Assembly (NCBI RefSeq): GCF_026798195.1
Contig: NZ_JAPQEZ010000004.1
Coordinates: 62,283 to 126,282 of the forward strand
Origin: Lentilactobacillus senioris
GTDB lineage: Bacteria > Bacillota > Bacilli > Lactobacillales > Lactobacillaceae
Length of the DNA stretch: 64,000 nt
Direction of reading: 5' to 3'
Under the pieces are notes generated by a model. The model ran no database searches, was not told where the DNA came from, and saw only the letters and a program-made list of their open reading frames with translations. A program made the translations under genes and the position numbers. Positions 28,864-39,275 of the stretch are shown here, one piece after another; positions within the stretch are counted from its first letter, which is position 1, and each line of letters starts with the position of its first letter.

Positions 28864-30867
28864 ATGATCGAGCGACAAACCGATAAAGAATTTGATTTAG
28901 TATCTAAATACACGCCAACGGGTGACCAACCGAATGCGATTAAGCAACTGGTTACCGGAGTGGAAGAAGGAAAAAAATCCCAGATTTTGTTGGGGGCTAC
29001 TGGAACTGGGAAAACTTTTACGATCTCTAACGTAATCAAGGAAGTTAACCGTCCCACGTTAGTTTTATCCCATAATAAAACTTTAGCCGGTCAATTATAC
29101 GGTGAATTTAAAGAATTTTTCCCGAATAACGCAGTGGAATACTTTGTTAGTTACTATGATTATTATCAACCAGAAGCATATGTGCCTTCTAGTGATACCT
29201 ACATCGAAAAAGATTCGTCCATTAATGATGAAATTGATAAATTGCGGCATTCGGCAACTAGTTCGTTATTGGAACGCAATGATGTAATCGTGGTGGCATC
29301 TGTTTCCTCTATTTTTGGTTTGGGGGATCCACACGAATATCAAGATCACGTGGTATCACTTCGGGTAGGGCAAACGATTGAACGCGATCACTTACTACGA
29401 CAATTGGTTGATATTCAATTTGAGCGCAACGATATTGACTTCCAACGGGGGAGATTTCGGGTTCATGGTGACATTGTAGAAGTCTTTCCGGCTTCTAGAG
29501 ACGATCATGCATTGCGAATTGAATTTTTTGGTGACGAAATCGACCGAATTCGCGAAGTGGATACGTTAACCGGGGAAGTTATTGGTGACCGAGATCACGT
29601 AGCTATTTTCCCGGCAACACATTTCTTAACTAACGAAAGTATCATGGACATTGCCTTGCCTGAAATTCAGGCTGAAATGGAAAGCCAGGTGTCTAAGTTT
29701 GAGGCTGAAGGGAAATTACTAGAAGCGCAACGACTGAAACAACGCACTACTTATGACATCGAAATGATGCGAGAAATGGGTTATACTAGCGGAATCGAAA
29801 ATTATTCGCGGTTCATGGATCGAAGAAAACCGGGGGAACCACCATATACGCTGCTGGACTTTTTCCCTAAAGACTTCTTATTGGTGGTGGATGAATCTCA
29901 CCAAACTATGCCGCAAATTAGAGGAATGTTTAACGGCGATCAAGCTCGGAAACAACAATTAGTTGATTATGGTTTTCGGCTTCCTAGTGCGTTGGATAAT
30001 CGCCCGCTACGATTAGAGGAATTTGAAAAACACGTTAACCAAGTAATCTATATGTCAGCGACCCCAGGACCTTATGAATTGGATAAAACTGATGATATTG
30101 CTCAACAAATTATTCGGCCTACTGGCCTGCTTGACCCAACGATCGAAGTGCGTCCAATCATGGGGCAAATGGATGACTTGGTGGGAGAGATTAACAAACG
30201 CATTGAAAAGAATGAGCGAACGTTTGTAACTACTTTAACTAAGAAGATGGCTGAAGATTTAACTGATTATCTTAAGGACTTAGGCATTAAAGTGCGTTAC
30301 TTGCATTCCGATATTAAGACCTTGGAACGAACCCAAATTATTCGTGATTTACGGTTAGGGAAGTTTGATGTGCTAGTTGGAATTAATCTGTTGCGGGAAG
30401 GTTTGGATGTGCCAGAAGTATCATTGGTAGCTATTTTAGATGCCGACAAGGAAGGCTTCTTAAGAAACGAACGCTCATTAATTCAAACGATTGGTCGAGC
30501 CTCTCGAAACGAAAATGGGGCCGTAATTATGTACGCCGATCACGTTACCGACTCAATGCAAGCTTCCATTGACGAAACCGCCAGAAGACGAGCTATTCAA
30601 ATTGAATATAACAAAGAACACGGAATTACTCCGCACACCATTAAGAAAGATATTCGTTCATTGATTTCACCAACTAAGGAAACTAGTGATAGCGGTGAAA
30701 AGGATGACTTCGTTGAAAGTGACTTCCAGTCAATGTCTAAGAAGGATCAAAAAGCGATGTTAGATCGGTTAACTGAAGAAATGAGGCAGGCAGCTAAACA
30801 ATTAGATTTTGAACAGGCTGCTAGTCTAAGAGATACCATTATGGAATTAAAAGCAGAAAGCAAGTAA
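28864..30867 (+). CDS. uvrB: Excinuclease ABC subunit B
   Basis: UvrB is the damage-verification helicase-like subunit of nucleotide excision repair. The 667-residue product has Walker A GATGTGKT near residue 45, the beta-hairpin [12 protein letters not shown] near 95, DESH box, YMSATP near 400, the motif QTIGRASRN near 545, and a C-terminal UvrC-binding UVR domain (about 630-665). The start ATG 28864 lies behind AGGGGG; an upstream TTG (28837) is rejected. It forms an operon with uvrA (14 bases apart). Confidence 0.98.
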   Translation: MIERQTDKEFDLVSKYTPTGDQPNAIKQLVTGVEEGKKSQILLGATGTGKTFTISNVIKEVNRPTLVLSHNKTLAGQLYGEFKEFFPNNAVEYFVSYYDYYQPEAYVPSSDTYIEKDSSINDEIDKLRHSATSSLLERNDVIVVASVSSIFGLGDPHEYQDHVVSLRVGQTIERDHLLRQLVDIQFERNDIDFQRGRFRVHGDIVEVFPASRDDHALRIEFFGDEIDRIREVDTLTGEVIGDRDHVAIFPATHFLTNESIMDIALPEIQAEMESQVSKFEAEGKLLEAQRLKQRTTYDIEMMREMGYTSGIENYSRFMDRRKPGEPPYTLLDFFPKDFLLVVDESHQTMPQIRGMFNGDQARKQQLVDYGFRLPSALDNRPLRLEEFEKHVNQVIYMSATPGPYELDKTDDIAQQIIRPTGLLDPTIEVRPIMGQMDDLVGEINKRIEKNERTFVTTLTKKMAEDLTDYLKDLGIKVRYLHSDIKTLERTQIIRDLRLGKFDVLVGINLLREGLDVPEVSLVAILDADKEGFLRNERSLIQTIGRASRNENGAVIMYADHVTDSMQASIDETARRRAIQIEYNKEHGITPHTIKKDIRSLISPTKETSDSGEKDDFVESDFQSMSKKDQKAMLDRLTEEMRQAAKQLDFEQAASLRDTIMELKAESK

Positions 30868-30881
30868 TTGGAGGGTGACTT

Positions 30882-33734
30882 TTGCCAGTTGATAAAATAA
30901 GTATTCGGGGCGCACGCGCTCATAATTTAAAAAACGTTAATGTTGATATTCCTAAAGATAAGTTAGTGGTTATGACCGGTTTATCGGGCTCCGGTAAAAG
31001 TTCACTGGCCTTTGATACCTTGTATGCTGAAGGACAACGACGTTATGTAGAAAGTCTTTCTTCATATGCCCGCCAATTCTTAGGTCAAATGGATAAACCA
31101 GACGTAGACTCTATTGATGGTCTTAGTCCGGCCATTTCTATTGACCAAAAAACAACTTCTAAAAATCCCCGTTCCACCGTTGGAACGGTTACCGAAATTA
31201 ATGATTATCTCAGATTATTATGGGCGCGAGTAGGGGTACCGGTCTGTCCTAATGACGGAACCGTTATTTCTAGTCAATCCATTGATCAAATGATTGCTCA
31301 AATTTTGGCACTTCCAGAACGGACTAAACTCCAAATCTTGTCTCCTATTGTACGGGGGAAGCGGGGCCAGCATAAAAAAGTGTTTGATAAAATCAAGCGT
31401 GAAGGATTTGTGCGGGTAAGAGTTGATGGTGAACTCAGAGATATTGATGAAGAATTTGAATTAGATAAAAATAAAAATCACGATATTGATATCGTGATTG
31501 ACCGAATTGTGGTTAAAGACGGCATTAATAACCGGTTATCCGATTCGTTGGAGGCTGCGTTACGGTTAAGTGGTGGTTATGCTACTGCCGATTTCTTGGG
31601 GGCTAGAGAACCACTATTATTCTCAGAACATTATGCTTGCCCTATTTGTGGTTTTACGGTGGGCGAAGTAGAACCCCGGCTATTTTCATTTAACTCACCG
31701 ATTGGAGCCTGTCCAGAGTGTGACGGCTTAGGGGTTAAATTAGAAGTGGATTTAGATTTAATCGTGCCCGATAAATCCAAGTCATTAAACGAAGGAGCCT
31801 TGGAACCATGGAACTCCACGACTTCTAAGTACTATCCCAGCTTATTGGCGCAAGCTGCTAACTACATGGGAATTGATATGGACACGCCGTTTGAAGACTT
31901 AACCGATAAACAAAAAGATTTTATTTTATATGGCTCCAAAGGTAAGAAATACCATTTTGAATTAGAAAGTGATTTTGGTGGAGTTAGAGAAACTGATTCT
32001 GAATTTGAAGGAGTCGTGAATAACGTTACTCGGCGTTATCAAAATACTAATAGTGATTTTACTAGGGATATGATGCGCTCTTACATGGCGGAATTAACTT
32101 GTAATACATGTCACGGCTACCGGTTAAATCCTAAAGCACTAGCTGTTAAAGTTGGTGAGCAAAATATTGCCGAAATTTCTGCTTTAGACGTTAACAAAGA
32201 GTTGACCTTCTTTGAAAATCTAGAATTTAGTGAACAAAATGAGATGATTGCTGCTCCCATTATCAAGGAAATTAGTGACCGGTTGAGTTTTTTGAAAAAC
32301 GTGGGGGTCGATTATTTAACTTTAGCCAGATCAGCACGAACATTATCTGGTGGGGAAGCTCAACGAATTCGTTTGGCTACCCAAATTGGCTCTAACTTGA
32401 CTGGTGTGCTTTATGTCTTAGATGAACCCTCAATTGGTTTACACCAACGAGACAATGACCGGTTAATTTCTTCGCTACAAAAAATGCGGGATTTAGGCAA
32501 CACTTTGGTGGTCGTAGAACATGATGAAGATACCATTAGAGCTGCTGATTATATTGTTGACGTCGGTCCAGGAGCCGGACAGAATGGTGGTCGGATTATG
32601 GCTACCGGAACTCCAGCTCAAATTGCTGCTGCCAAAGATTCAATTACCGGTCAATATTTGGCTGGTAAGCGGTCTATTGCAGTTCCAGAAAAGAGACGTA
32701 AAGGGAATGGCAACAAAATCCGAATTACCGGAGCTGCCGAAAATAATTTAAAGAATTTAACGGTTGATTTCCCATTAGGAACCATGACTGTAGTTTCTGG
32801 GGTCTCTGGGTCTGGTAAATCGACGTTAGTAAATGACATCTTAAAGCGGGCTTTGGCTCAAAAGCTTAACCGTAATAAAGAAAAGCCAGGTAAATTTAAA
32901 AAAATTACCGGTTACGAAAATATTGAAAAACTGGTTAGTATCGACCAAACTCCGATTGGTAGAACTCCAAGAAGTAATCCAGCTACGTATACTGGAGTAT
33001 TTGATGATATCCGTGATTTATTTGCCAACACTAATGAAGCGAAACTACGAGGCTATCAAAAAGGTCGGTTCAGTTTTAATATCAAGGGTGGCCGTTGTGA
33101 AACTTGTCGAGGAGACGGAATCTTAAAGATTGAAATGAATTTCTTACCCGATGTTTATGTTCCTTGTGAAGTTTGTCATGGTAAGCGTTATAATGCGGAA
33201 ACGTTAGAAGTCGAATACAAGGGCAAAAATATTGCTGATGTTTTAGATATGACCGTGGATGAAGCATTGGAATTCTTTAAAGCAATTCCTAAAATTACTC
33301 GCAAACTACAGACCATTCAGGATGTTGGCTTGGGTTATGTTTCACTGGGCCAGTCTGCCACCACTCTTTCTGGTGGGGAAGCTCAACGAATGAAGTTGGC
33401 CTCTGAATTGCATAAACGAGCTAACGGTAGTAACTTCTATATTTTAGATGAACCAACTACCGGTTTGCATACGGAAGATATTCGTAAACTGCTAACGGTC
33501 TTACAACAATTAGTTGATCAGGGTAACACGGTACTTATTATTGAACATAACCTGGACGTGATTAAATCAGCAGATTACCTAATTGACTTAGGGCCAGAAG
33601 GTGGGGCCGGTGGTGGTCAAGTGATTGCTAAAGGCACTCCAGAACAGATTTGTAAAGTAGCGGACAGTTATACAGGTCAATATTTAAAAGCTAAACTAGA
33701 GGCTGATGAAGCGCTAGTTGCTAAAAATAAATAA
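30882..33734 (+). CDS. uvrA: Excinuclease ABC subunit A
   Basis: UvrA is the ATP-binding damage sensor that loads UvrB onto lesions. The 950-residue product contains two ABC-type modules, with Walker [10 protein letters not shown] near 33 and GVSGSGKST near 645 and two SGGEAQR signatures. It also has zinc-binding Cys pairs (CPIC...CPEC near 250-280 and CETC...CEVC near 740-770). Start TTG follows GGAGGGTGA. It is second in the LexA-controlled operon, closed by a terminator. Confidence 0.98.
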   Translation: MPVDKISIRGARAHNLKNVNVDIPKDKLVVMTGLSGSGKSSLAFDTLYAEGQRRYVESLSSYARQFLGQMDKPDVDSIDGLSPAISIDQKTTSKNPRSTVGTVTEINDYLRLLWARVGVPVCPNDGTVISSQSIDQMIAQILALPERTKLQILSPIVRGKRGQHKKVFDKIKREGFVRVRVDGELRDIDEEFELDKNKNHDIDIVIDRIVVKDGINNRLSDSLEAALRLSGGYATADFLGAREPLLFSEHYACPICGFTVGEVEPRLFSFNSPIGACPECDGLGVKLEVDLDLIVPDKSKSLNEGALEPWNSTTSKYYPSLLAQAANYMGIDMDTPFEDLTDKQKDFILYGSKGKKYHFELESDFGGVRETDSEFEGVVNNVTRRYQNTNSDFTRDMMRSYMAELTCNTCHGYRLNPKALAVKVGEQNIAEISALDVNKELTFFENLEFSEQNEMIAAPIIKEISDRLSFLKNVGVDYLTLARSARTLSGGEAQRIRLATQIGSNLTGVLYVLDEPSIGLHQRDNDRLISSLQKMRDLGNTLVVVEHDEDTIRAADYIVDVGPGAGQNGGRIMATGTPAQIAAAKDSITGQYLAGKRSIAVPEKRRKGNGNKIRITGAAENNLKNLTVDFPLGTMTVVSGVSGSGKSTLVNDILKRALAQKLNRNKEKPGKFKKITGYENIEKLVSIDQTPIGRTPRSNPATYTGVFDDIRDLFANTNEAKLRGYQKGRFSFNIKGGRCETCRGDGILKIEMNFLPDVYVPCEVCHGKRYNAETLEVEYKGKNIADVLDMTVDEALEFFKAIPKITRKLQTIQDVGLGYVSLGQSATTLSGGEAQRMKLASELHKRANGSNFYILDEPTTGLHTEDIRKLLTVLQQLVDQGNTVLIIEHNLDVIKSADYLIDLGPEGGAGGGQVIAKGTPEQICKVADSYTGQYLKAKLEADEALVAKNK

Positions 33735-33738
33735 AAAG

Positions 33739-33767
33739 AAACTCGGGATAATTTCCGAGTTTTTTTG
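33739..33767 (+). terminator. Terminator after uvrA
   Basis: AAACTCGG (33739-33746) pairs with CCGAGTTT (33755-33762), followed by a T-run. Confidence 0.88.
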
Positions 33768-33812
33768 TATAAAAATAAATAGTTTAAAAAGAAACGCCCG
33801 GCACGTTAAAGG

Positions 33813-33823
33813 TGTGGTATAAT
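33813..33823 (+). promoter_or_regulatory. Extended -10 promoter of rapZ-yvcK-whiA
   Basis: A consensus TATAAT at 33818-33823 is preceded by TGG, giving an extended -10 (TGnTATAAT). No good -35 is visible. It lies 34 bases before rapZ. Confidence 0.6.
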
Positions 33824-33857
33824 CTAGAAAGCTTGGTTAAATGAAAGGACAAATGTC

Positions 33858-34736
33858 ATGACGAATAATCAATTCGTAATTATTACCGGGATGAGTGGGG
33901 CTGGTAAAACAGTGGTGATGCAAACTTTTGAAGATTTGGGGTATTTTTGCGTGGATAATATGCCACCAACTTTACTACCTAAATTTAAAGAGTTGATCCG
34001 GTCTGAAAAAGATGTTACTAGGGTAGCCCTGGTGATGGATCTTCGTTCACAAGCGTTTTATGATGAGCTTATTGAAATGTATGCAGATTTAAATAATAAC
34101 GAAGAAGACGATATTGATATTATTTTCTTAGATGCTTCAGATGCCAAATTAGTTTCACGTTACAAGGAAACTAGACGAGCTCACCCATTAGCACGACACG
34201 GCCGGGTAATTGACGGAATTCGCAGAGAACGGGAATTGATGATTAACGTGAAGGATGCTGCTGATGTGGTGATTGATACCACTAATACCTCTCCACGGGA
34301 ATTAAGAGAAGAGATCATGCACTCCTTTGAAGCAGTTAATGATACTCACCCATTCCATGTAGAAGTAATGTCATTTGGTTTTAAGTATGGATTGCCATTA
34401 GATGCCGATATTGTGATGGACGTGCGATTCTTACCTAATCCATATTATGATTTGAAGATGCGCTATGAAACTGGTCTGGATGAGGATGTTCGAGAATTTG
34501 TTATGAATTCTACTGGAGCAGAGCAGTTTTATGAACAACTATACAATTTAATTGCTTCTACTTTGCCAGGTTACGAAGCAGAAGGGAAAGCTAGTCTAAC
34601 CATTGCGATTGGTTGTACGGGGGGCCAACATCGTTCAGTAGCAATTTCGCAACGGTTAGCAAATGATTTGGCGCAAAAATATCCAGTAAATGTTACCCAT
34701 AGAGATATTAATCGCCATAAAGAAAAAGAGGATTAA
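33858..34736 (+). CDS. rapZ: RNase adapter/nucleotide-binding protein RapZ (YvcJ)
   Basis: This 292-residue protein has Walker A GMSGAGKT (11-18) and the C-terminal signature AIGCTGGQHRSVAISQRL near 255-272. In E. coli RapZ adapts the sRNA GlmZ to RNase E in response to glucosamine-6-phosphate. The Gram-positive homologue YvcJ hydrolyses GTP and influences competence in Bacillus, but its target is not firmly known. It is the first of the conserved trio rapZ-yvcK-whiA; yvcK starts three bases after its stop. Confidence 0.95.
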   Translation: MTNNQFVIITGMSGAGKTVVMQTFEDLGYFCVDNMPPTLLPKFKELIRSEKDVTRVALVMDLRSQAFYDELIEMYADLNNNEEDDIDIIFLDASDAKLVSRYKETRRAHPLARHGRVIDGIRRERELMINVKDAADVVIDTTNTSPRELREEIMHSFEAVNDTHPFHVEVMSFGFKYGLPLDADIVMDVRFLPNPYYDLKMRYETGLDEDVREFVMNSTGAEQFYEQLYNLIASTLPGYEAEGKASLTIAIGCTGGQHRSVAISQRLANDLAQKYPVNVTHRDINRHKEKED

Positions 34737-34739
34737 TAT

Positions 34740-35744
34740 ATGAATGATATTGTGACTCACCGCCCTCGGATTGTGGTGATTGGGGGAGGTACCGGATTAC
34801 CGGTAATCTTAAATAATTTACGAAATCGCAATGTAGATATTACTGCAGTGGTAACGGTAGCAGATGATGGTGGTTCATCTGGTACTTTGCGAAACTACAT
34901 TAACGTAGTGCCACCAGGAGATATTCGAAATGTCATGGTAGCTTTATCGGATCTACCTGATATTGAAAAAACGTTATTCCAATACCGGTTCAATAGTAGC
35001 GATCAATTCTTTGCGGGCCACGCCCTTGGCAATTTAATTATTGCGGCTCTTTCAGAAATGCGGGGCGGTATCTTTGATGCGGTCCAAGAATTAAGCGAAA
35101 TGATGCGGGTGGACGGTCATATTTATCCGGCCGCTAATGAACCATTGGAATTAAATGCAGAATTTAGTGATGGCACTACGTTGAGTGGAGAATCGGAAAT
35201 TACCGCTGCTAATAAACTTATTAAGCGGGTTTGGGTTGAAACTACTGACGACTCCCACAAACCAGAAGCGGTCTCAGAAGTGGTAGATGCAATTATGGCT
35301 GCTGATCAGATTGTATTAGGGCCCGGAAGTTTATTTACCAGTATCTTGCCTAACTTAATGATCGAAAACGTAGGTAAAGCAGTAGTCGAAACCAAGGCTG
35401 ATGTAATTTATATTTGTAACATTATGACCCAACGTGGAGAAACGGAAAACTTTACTGAAGCTGACCACGTGCGAGTTTTAAATGAACACTTAGGTACTAA
35501 CTTTATTAATACCGTTTTGGTGAATAGTAAGGAAGTACCAGCGGAATATATTGATCACCAAAAATGGGATGAAGTCTCCCAACCAGTTAAGCATGATTTT
35601 GCTGGTTTACGCCAAATGGGTTGTCGAGTTATTTCGGCAGATTACTTAGAATTACGGGACCACGGTGCCTTTCACAATGGTCAAGAAGTGACCGACGAAT
35701 TATTGAACTTAATTGGTCAACCGGGGTATGGGTATCAAAATTAA
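34740..35744 (+). CDS. yvcK: YvcK/gluconeogenesis factor (CofD-like, UDP-sugar binding)
   Basis: YvcK homologues bind UDP-sugars such as UDP-GlcNAc and are needed for growth on gluconeogenic carbon and for normal cell-wall synthesis. The 334-residue CofD-like protein has the N-terminal [10 protein letters not shown] (15-24), [10 protein letters not shown] (near 42), PGDIRN and [10 protein letters not shown] (near 195). The middle gene of the trio, it is tightly packed between rapZ and whiA. Its link to UDP-GlcNAc fits the glmM/glmS/murB genes elsewhere in the window. Confidence 0.94.
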   Translation: MNDIVTHRPRIVVIGGGTGLPVILNNLRNRNVDITAVVTVADDGGSSGTLRNYINVVPPGDIRNVMVALSDLPDIEKTLFQYRFNSSDQFFAGHALGNLIIAALSEMRGGIFDAVQELSEMMRVDGHIYPAANEPLELNAEFSDGTTLSGESEITAANKLIKRVWVETTDDSHKPEAVSEVVDAIMAADQIVLGPGSLFTSILPNLMIENVGKAVVETKADVIYICNIMTQRGETENFTEADHVRVLNEHLGTNFINTVLVNSKEVPAEYIDHQKWDEVSQPVKHDFAGLRQMGCRVISADYLELRDHGAFHNGQEVTDELLNLIGQPGYGYQN

Positions 35745-35758
35745 GGGGGCAATAGACA

Positions 35759-36679
35759 TTGTCTTATGCAAGTGAAGTCAAGAAAGAACTAACCGCCTTA
35801 ACGGTTCATAAGGCGAATGCCAAGGCCGAATTAATGGCGTTAATCCGCATGAACGGGGCGTTAGGGATTTCTAATCATCAATTTATTTTGAACGTGCAGT
35901 CTGAAAATCCAGCGATTGCTAGACGAATGTATTCGCTTTTGTCACAATTTTACGGCATTACTGGGGAATTAAGCGTTCGAAAAAAGATGAAATTAAAGAA
36001 AAACAACCTGTATATTTTGCGGGTTAGTGAGCGAGTTACTGAATTATTAGATGACCTAGGTATTTTTGATGGGACCCAAATCGTAGAACGAGTTCCAGAA
36101 GAATTACTGCAAGATGATATGCAGATTAGATCGTACCTACGAGGTGCCTTTTTGGCTGGCGGATCGGTTAACAATCCAGAAACATCCCGGTATCATTTAG
36201 AAATTTATTCACTATACGAAGACCATAACAAAATGATTGCTGAAATGATGAATCGTTATGATCTAAATTCTAGAACGACTCAGCGACGGAGTGGCTTCAT
36301 TACTTATCTAAAAGAAGGCGAAAAAATCGCTGATTTCTTACAGGTAATCGGAGCAACCAGTTCGATGCTGAAGTTTGAAGACGTGCGAATCGTACGGGAT
36401 ATGAGAAACTCAGTGAATCGGTTAGTTAACTGCGAAAATGCAAATATGAATAAAGTGGCTAATGCAGCTACTAAGCAAATTCAAAATATTCAGTTAATTG
36501 ATGAACGGTTGGGATTGGATCAACTTCCACCTAAATTACAGTCAATTGCTAGAGCAAGGTTAAGCCATCCAGAAGTAAGCTTAAAAGAATTGGGTGAATT
36601 AGTTCCAGGGGGGCCAATTTCTAAATCAGGGGTCAACCATCGACTACGGAAAATTAATGAGTTTGCGGTTAATCTATAA
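35759..36679 (+). CDS. whiA: WhiA-family DNA-binding protein
   Basis: WhiA combines a LAGLIDADG homing-endonuclease-like N-terminal fold (about 1-220, with [13 protein letters not shown], no nuclease activity in the family) and a C-terminal helix-turn-helix (about 225-306, [23 protein letters not shown]). It influences division and chromosome segregation in Bacillus and sporulation in Streptomyces. The 306-residue length is normal. Start TTG lies behind GGGGG. It is the last gene of the operon and converges on clpP. Confidence 0.95.
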   Translation: MSYASEVKKELTALTVHKANAKAELMALIRMNGALGISNHQFILNVQSENPAIARRMYSLLSQFYGITGELSVRKKMKLKKNNLYILRVSERVTELLDDLGIFDGTQIVERVPEELLQDDMQIRSYLRGAFLAGGSVNNPETSRYHLEIYSLYEDHNKMIAEMMNRYDLNSRTTQRRSGFITYLKEGEKIADFLQVIGATSSMLKFEDVRIVRDMRNSVNRLVNCENANMNKVANAATKQIQNIQLIDERLGLDQLPPKLQSIARARLSHPEVSLKELGELVPGGPISKSGVNHRLRKINEFAVNL

Positions 36680-36727
36680 TAATTAAGTTGATTTATCTAC
36701 TAAATGGTCGATATTACTGAATTTAAA

Positions 36728-36763
36728 CAAAAAAAGAAGCATTCCTAACGGAATGCTTCTTTT
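36728..36763. terminator. Bidirectional terminator between whiA and clpP
   Basis: An 11-bp perfect stem (36735-36745 with 36750-36760) and 4-base loop, flanked by A-run and T-run, serves both converging units. Confidence 0.9.
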
Positions 36764-36771
36764 AATTGTTA

Positions 36772-37365
36772 TTATTTACGTTCGCTACTCTTAGTCATGA
36801 TGCCATCAATCAAACCATAATCAACGGCTTCTTGAGCGGTTAAGTATTTATCCCGTTCAGTATCGCGATTAACTTTTTCGATTGGTTGGTCAGAGTTAGC
36901 AGCTAAAAGTTCGTTAATCATCTTACGAGCTTTTAGAATTTCTTCAGCAGCAATCTCAATTTCAGTTTGTTGTCCTTGAGCACCACCAGATGGTTGGTGA
37001 ATCAAGACTTGAGAATGTGGCAAGGCAAATCGTTTGCCCTTAGCACCGGATGATGCCAAGACACTGGCCATTGATGCAGCCATTCCCATAACGATAGTTT
37101 GCACATCGGCACCAATGAAATTCATGGTGTCGTAAATTGCCATCCCAGAGGTAATTACCCCACCAGGAGAGTTAATGTAAAGGTAGATGTCTTTTTCAGA
37201 ATCCTGGGCATCCAAGAAGAGCAATTGCGCAATAATCGCATTTGCCATATCGTCTTCGATGGGGCCAGAAAGCATGATGATCCGGTCTTTTAATAACCGA
37301 GAGTAAATATCATAAGCGCGTTCGCCACTTGATGACTGTTCGATAACAGTTGGCACTAAATTCAT
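36772..37365 (-). CDS. clpP: ATP-dependent Clp protease proteolytic subunit
   Basis: ClpP is the serine-protease barrel that degrades proteins unfolded by ClpC, ClpE or ClpX. The 197-residue product has the complete triad S98 (GMAASMA), H123 (LIHQP) and D172. The start has a strong GAGGAGG. It is transcribed alone from a promoter whose -35 lies within a CtsR operator, so it is a class III heat-shock gene. Confidence 0.98.
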   Translation of the reverse strand: MNLVPTVIEQSSSGERAYDIYSRLLKDRIIMLSGPIEDDMANAIIAQLLFLDAQDSEKDIYLYINSPGGVITSGMAIYDTMNFIGADVQTIVMGMAASMASVLASSGAKGKRFALPHSQVLIHQPSGGAQGQQTEIEIAAEEILKARKMINELLAANSDQPIEKVNRDTERDKYLTAQEAVDYGLIDGIMTKSSERK

Positions 37366-37421
37366 TCCAAATGCCTCCTCAAATATTTAATCAGCTTAGT
37401 TTCCACTAAGTTTATGAAGTT

Positions 37422-37451
37422 ATTTTACTCGATTGGTCAAAAAAGGTCAAA
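37422..37451 (-). promoter_or_regulatory. clpP promoter with CtsR operator
   Basis: On the plus strand 37435-37451 reads GGTCAAA-AAA-GGTCAAA, a perfect CtsR tandem heptad. On the minus strand TTGACC (37450-37445) is the -35 and TAAAAT (37427-37422) the -10, spacing 17. The operator therefore covers the -35 region. Repression by CtsR and heat induction are inferred. Confidence 0.9.
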
Positions 37452-37603
37452 CACTTTGTCTGATTTTAATTATCTTTTTAGCTAACTAAGATTAGCACTG
37501 AAATTCAGTGGCTTACTGATAAGTTATTTTAATAATACATTTAATATTAGAATGGTTATAAATAACAATCAATAACTGTTTGATTTGGTTGGATTGGATT
37601 GCA
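37452..37603. other. AT-rich intergenic region upstream of clpP
   Basis: No credible coding frame here. The only structure seen is a short palindrome, CACTG (37496-37500) with CAGTG (37506-37510). No remnant of a cggR coding sequence was recognised. Confidence 0.45.
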
Positions 37604-37609
37604 AAGCAC

Positions 37610-37636
37610 AAAAAAAGCAGGGTAACCAAACCCCGC
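37610..37636 (-). terminator. Orphan minus-strand terminator upstream of clpP
   Basis: On the minus strand GCGGGGT (37636-37630) pairs with ACCCTGC (37623-37617, one G-T pair), then seven T. No annotated minus-strand gene ends here except tRNA-Arg, which ends 175 bases earlier. It may end the tRNA transcript or a separate small RNA. Confidence 0.7.
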
Positions 37637-37810
37637 TAGTATATGTATACTGCCCTTAACAAGTGTTTAATTTTTGCTGCAGTTTACTGCATTGTTGTTT
37701 TTTATTACATTATCAATAAAAAAACTGCAAGATTATACAAATCTCACAGTAGTTAAAATCGCTTTATATCAACGAATGATCAATAATGATATTCAGTAAT
37801 ATCCAATAAT

Positions 37811-37881
37811 GCGCCTGGAGGGAATCGAACCCCCATTTCAAGAACCGGAATCTTACGTGCGATCCATTACACTACAGGCGC
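37811..37881 (-). tRNA. tRNA-Arg (anticodon CCG)
   Basis: The minus strand folds into a complete 71-base cloverleaf: 7-bp acceptor stem GCGCCTG/CAGGCGC, D arm GTGT/GCAC, anticodon stem TAAGA/TCTTG with loop TTCCGGT (anticodon CCG, reads CGG), a 4-base variable loop, and T arm GGGGG-TTCGATT-CCCTC. CCA is not encoded. It lies between clpP and gap, divergent from gap. Confidence 0.95.
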
Positions 37882-37962
37882 AAAATTATATTCAAATTTA
37901 AGCACAATAATTAATATACAAGAAATTGACTGAAAATTCAAGAGGGAAAAGAAATAATTACT

Positions 37963-37976
37963 TGTAAACGCTTACT
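37963..37976 (+). promoter_or_regulatory. CcpA-binding cre site upstream of gap
   Basis: TGTAAACGCTTACT matches the cre consensus TGWAARCGYTWNCW at every position. It is centred about 55 bases before the predicted gap transcript start, 14 bases before the -35. This is the placement seen where CcpA activates transcription. Confidence 0.85.
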
Positions 37977-37990
37977 ATTGAGGCTTATTA

Positions 37991-38018
37991 TTGCATTTAC
38001 GAAAAGGTCTGATATACT
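37991..38018 (+). promoter_or_regulatory. gap promoter
   Basis: TTGCAT (37991-37996) and TATACT (38013-38018) are separated by 16 bases. The predicted leader is about 145 bases and holds two small hairpins: ATGAATC/GATTCAT (38031-38037 with 38048-38054) and AGTGGT/ACCACT (38105-38110 with 38124-38129). Confidence 0.65.
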
Positions 38019-38169
38019 TTTTTATGGGTAATGAATCCAAGTTACTCGATTCATAGTGAATTTATTAACTTAAGTTTACTTTTATTGATGTTGGTTTCAT
38101 TTTTAGTGGTTGAATTGTTGTGGACCACTTATCATAATTATCTACTTTCCTAAAGGAGGAAACTACAGT

Positions 38170-39180
38170 ATGACTGTAAAAATTGGTATTAATGGTTTTG
38201 GTCGAATTGGTCGTTTAGCATTTAAGCGGATTCACCAATTAAACTCTAACGACATCGAAGTTGTTGCTATCAACGATTTAACAACTCCTTCAATGTTAGC
38301 TTACCTTTTGAAGTATGACTCTACTCACGGAACTTTCCCTGGCGAAGTTACTTCAACTGACACTGGTATTGTTGTTGATGGTAAGGAAATTCCTGTATAT
38401 GCAGAACGTGACGCCGCAGACCTTAAATGGGTTGCTAACGATGGTGTTGACTTTGTTCTTGAATGTACTGGTTTCTACACTTCAGAAGAAAAAGCACAAG
38501 CTCATATCAACGCCGGCGCAAAGCGGGTATTGATTTCAGCTCCTGCTGGCCCTATCAAGACTGTTGTTCCTGGTGTTAACTTGGATCAATTGAATTCTGA
38601 TGACGTTATCGTTTCAGCTGGTTCATGTACTACTAACTGTCTTGCACCAATGGCATACTTCTTGAACGAAGAATTCGGTTTGGAAGTTGGTACTATGACT
38701 ACTGTTCACGCCTTCACTGCTACTCAACAAATCCTTGATGGACCTAAGGGTAAGAAGAAGCGTAACAACCGTACTGCAAGTACTAACACTATTCCTCATT
38801 CAACTGGTGCTGCTAAGGCTATTGGTTTGGTTATTCCTGAATTGGATGGCAAACTTCAAGGTCACGCACAACGTGTTGCCGTTGTTGATGGTTCATTGAC
38901 TGAATTAGTTTCTATTCTTGGCAAAGAAGTAACTGCTGAAGAAGTTAACGAAGCAATCAAGAAGCACACTGTTGACAACCCTGCATTTGGTTGGAACGAA
39001 GACGAAATCGTATCATCAGATATTATCGATGATTCACACGGTTCAGTATTCGACCCAACTCAAACTGAAGTAACCACTGCCGGTGATAAGCAATTAGTTA
39101 AGACTGTTGCTTGGTACGACAACGAATGGGGCTTCACTTGCAACATGGTTCGCACTTTGTTGGAATTTGCAACTCTTTAA
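38170..39180 (+). CDS. gap: Glyceraldehyde-3-phosphate dehydrogenase
   Basis: GAPDH oxidises glyceraldehyde-3-phosphate with NAD+ to 1,3-bisphosphoglycerate. The 336-residue product has the NAD motif INGFGRIGR (7-15) and catalytic C153 in [12 protein letters not shown]. The start is ATG 38170 behind a strong AAAGGAGGA; an in-frame codon at 38110 is rejected. Codon use is strongly biased, as in highly expressed genes. Unlike the usual lactobacillar order, no cggR precedes it. A terminator follows before pgk. Confidence 0.98.
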   Translation: MTVKIGINGFGRIGRLAFKRIHQLNSNDIEVVAINDLTTPSMLAYLLKYDSTHGTFPGEVTSTDTGIVVDGKEIPVYAERDAADLKWVANDGVDFVLECTGFYTSEEKAQAHINAGAKRVLISAPAGPIKTVVPGVNLDQLNSDDVIVSAGSCTTNCLAPMAYFLNEEFGLEVGTMTTVHAFTATQQILDGPKGKKKRNNRTASTNTIPHSTGAAKAIGLVIPELDGKLQGHAQRVAVVDGSLTELVSILGKEVTAEEVNEAIKKHTVDNPAFGWNEDEIVSSDIIDDSHGSVFDPTQTEVTTAGDKQLVKTVAWYDNEWGFTCNMVRTLLEFATL

Positions 39181-39203
39181 TTAAAAATTTCCAAGTTTGA
39201 AAG

Positions 39204-39243
39204 CAAAAGGCGGGGGAGGATTCTTTCACGCCTTTTGTTTTTT
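39204..39243 (+). terminator. Terminator between gap and pgk
   Basis: CAAAAGGCG (39204-39212) pairs with CGCCTTTTG (39229-39237), followed by six T. It would separate gap from pgk or let only part of transcription through. Confidence 0.85.
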
Positions 39244-39275
39244 AATAAAAATTGATTATTTTGGAGGCTATGATT

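Noticed and set aside
37884-37890. TATAAT just upstream of tRNA-Arg on the minus strand as its promoter
   Set aside because: The -10 ends only three bases before the mature tRNA, which would place the transcript start inside the tRNA.
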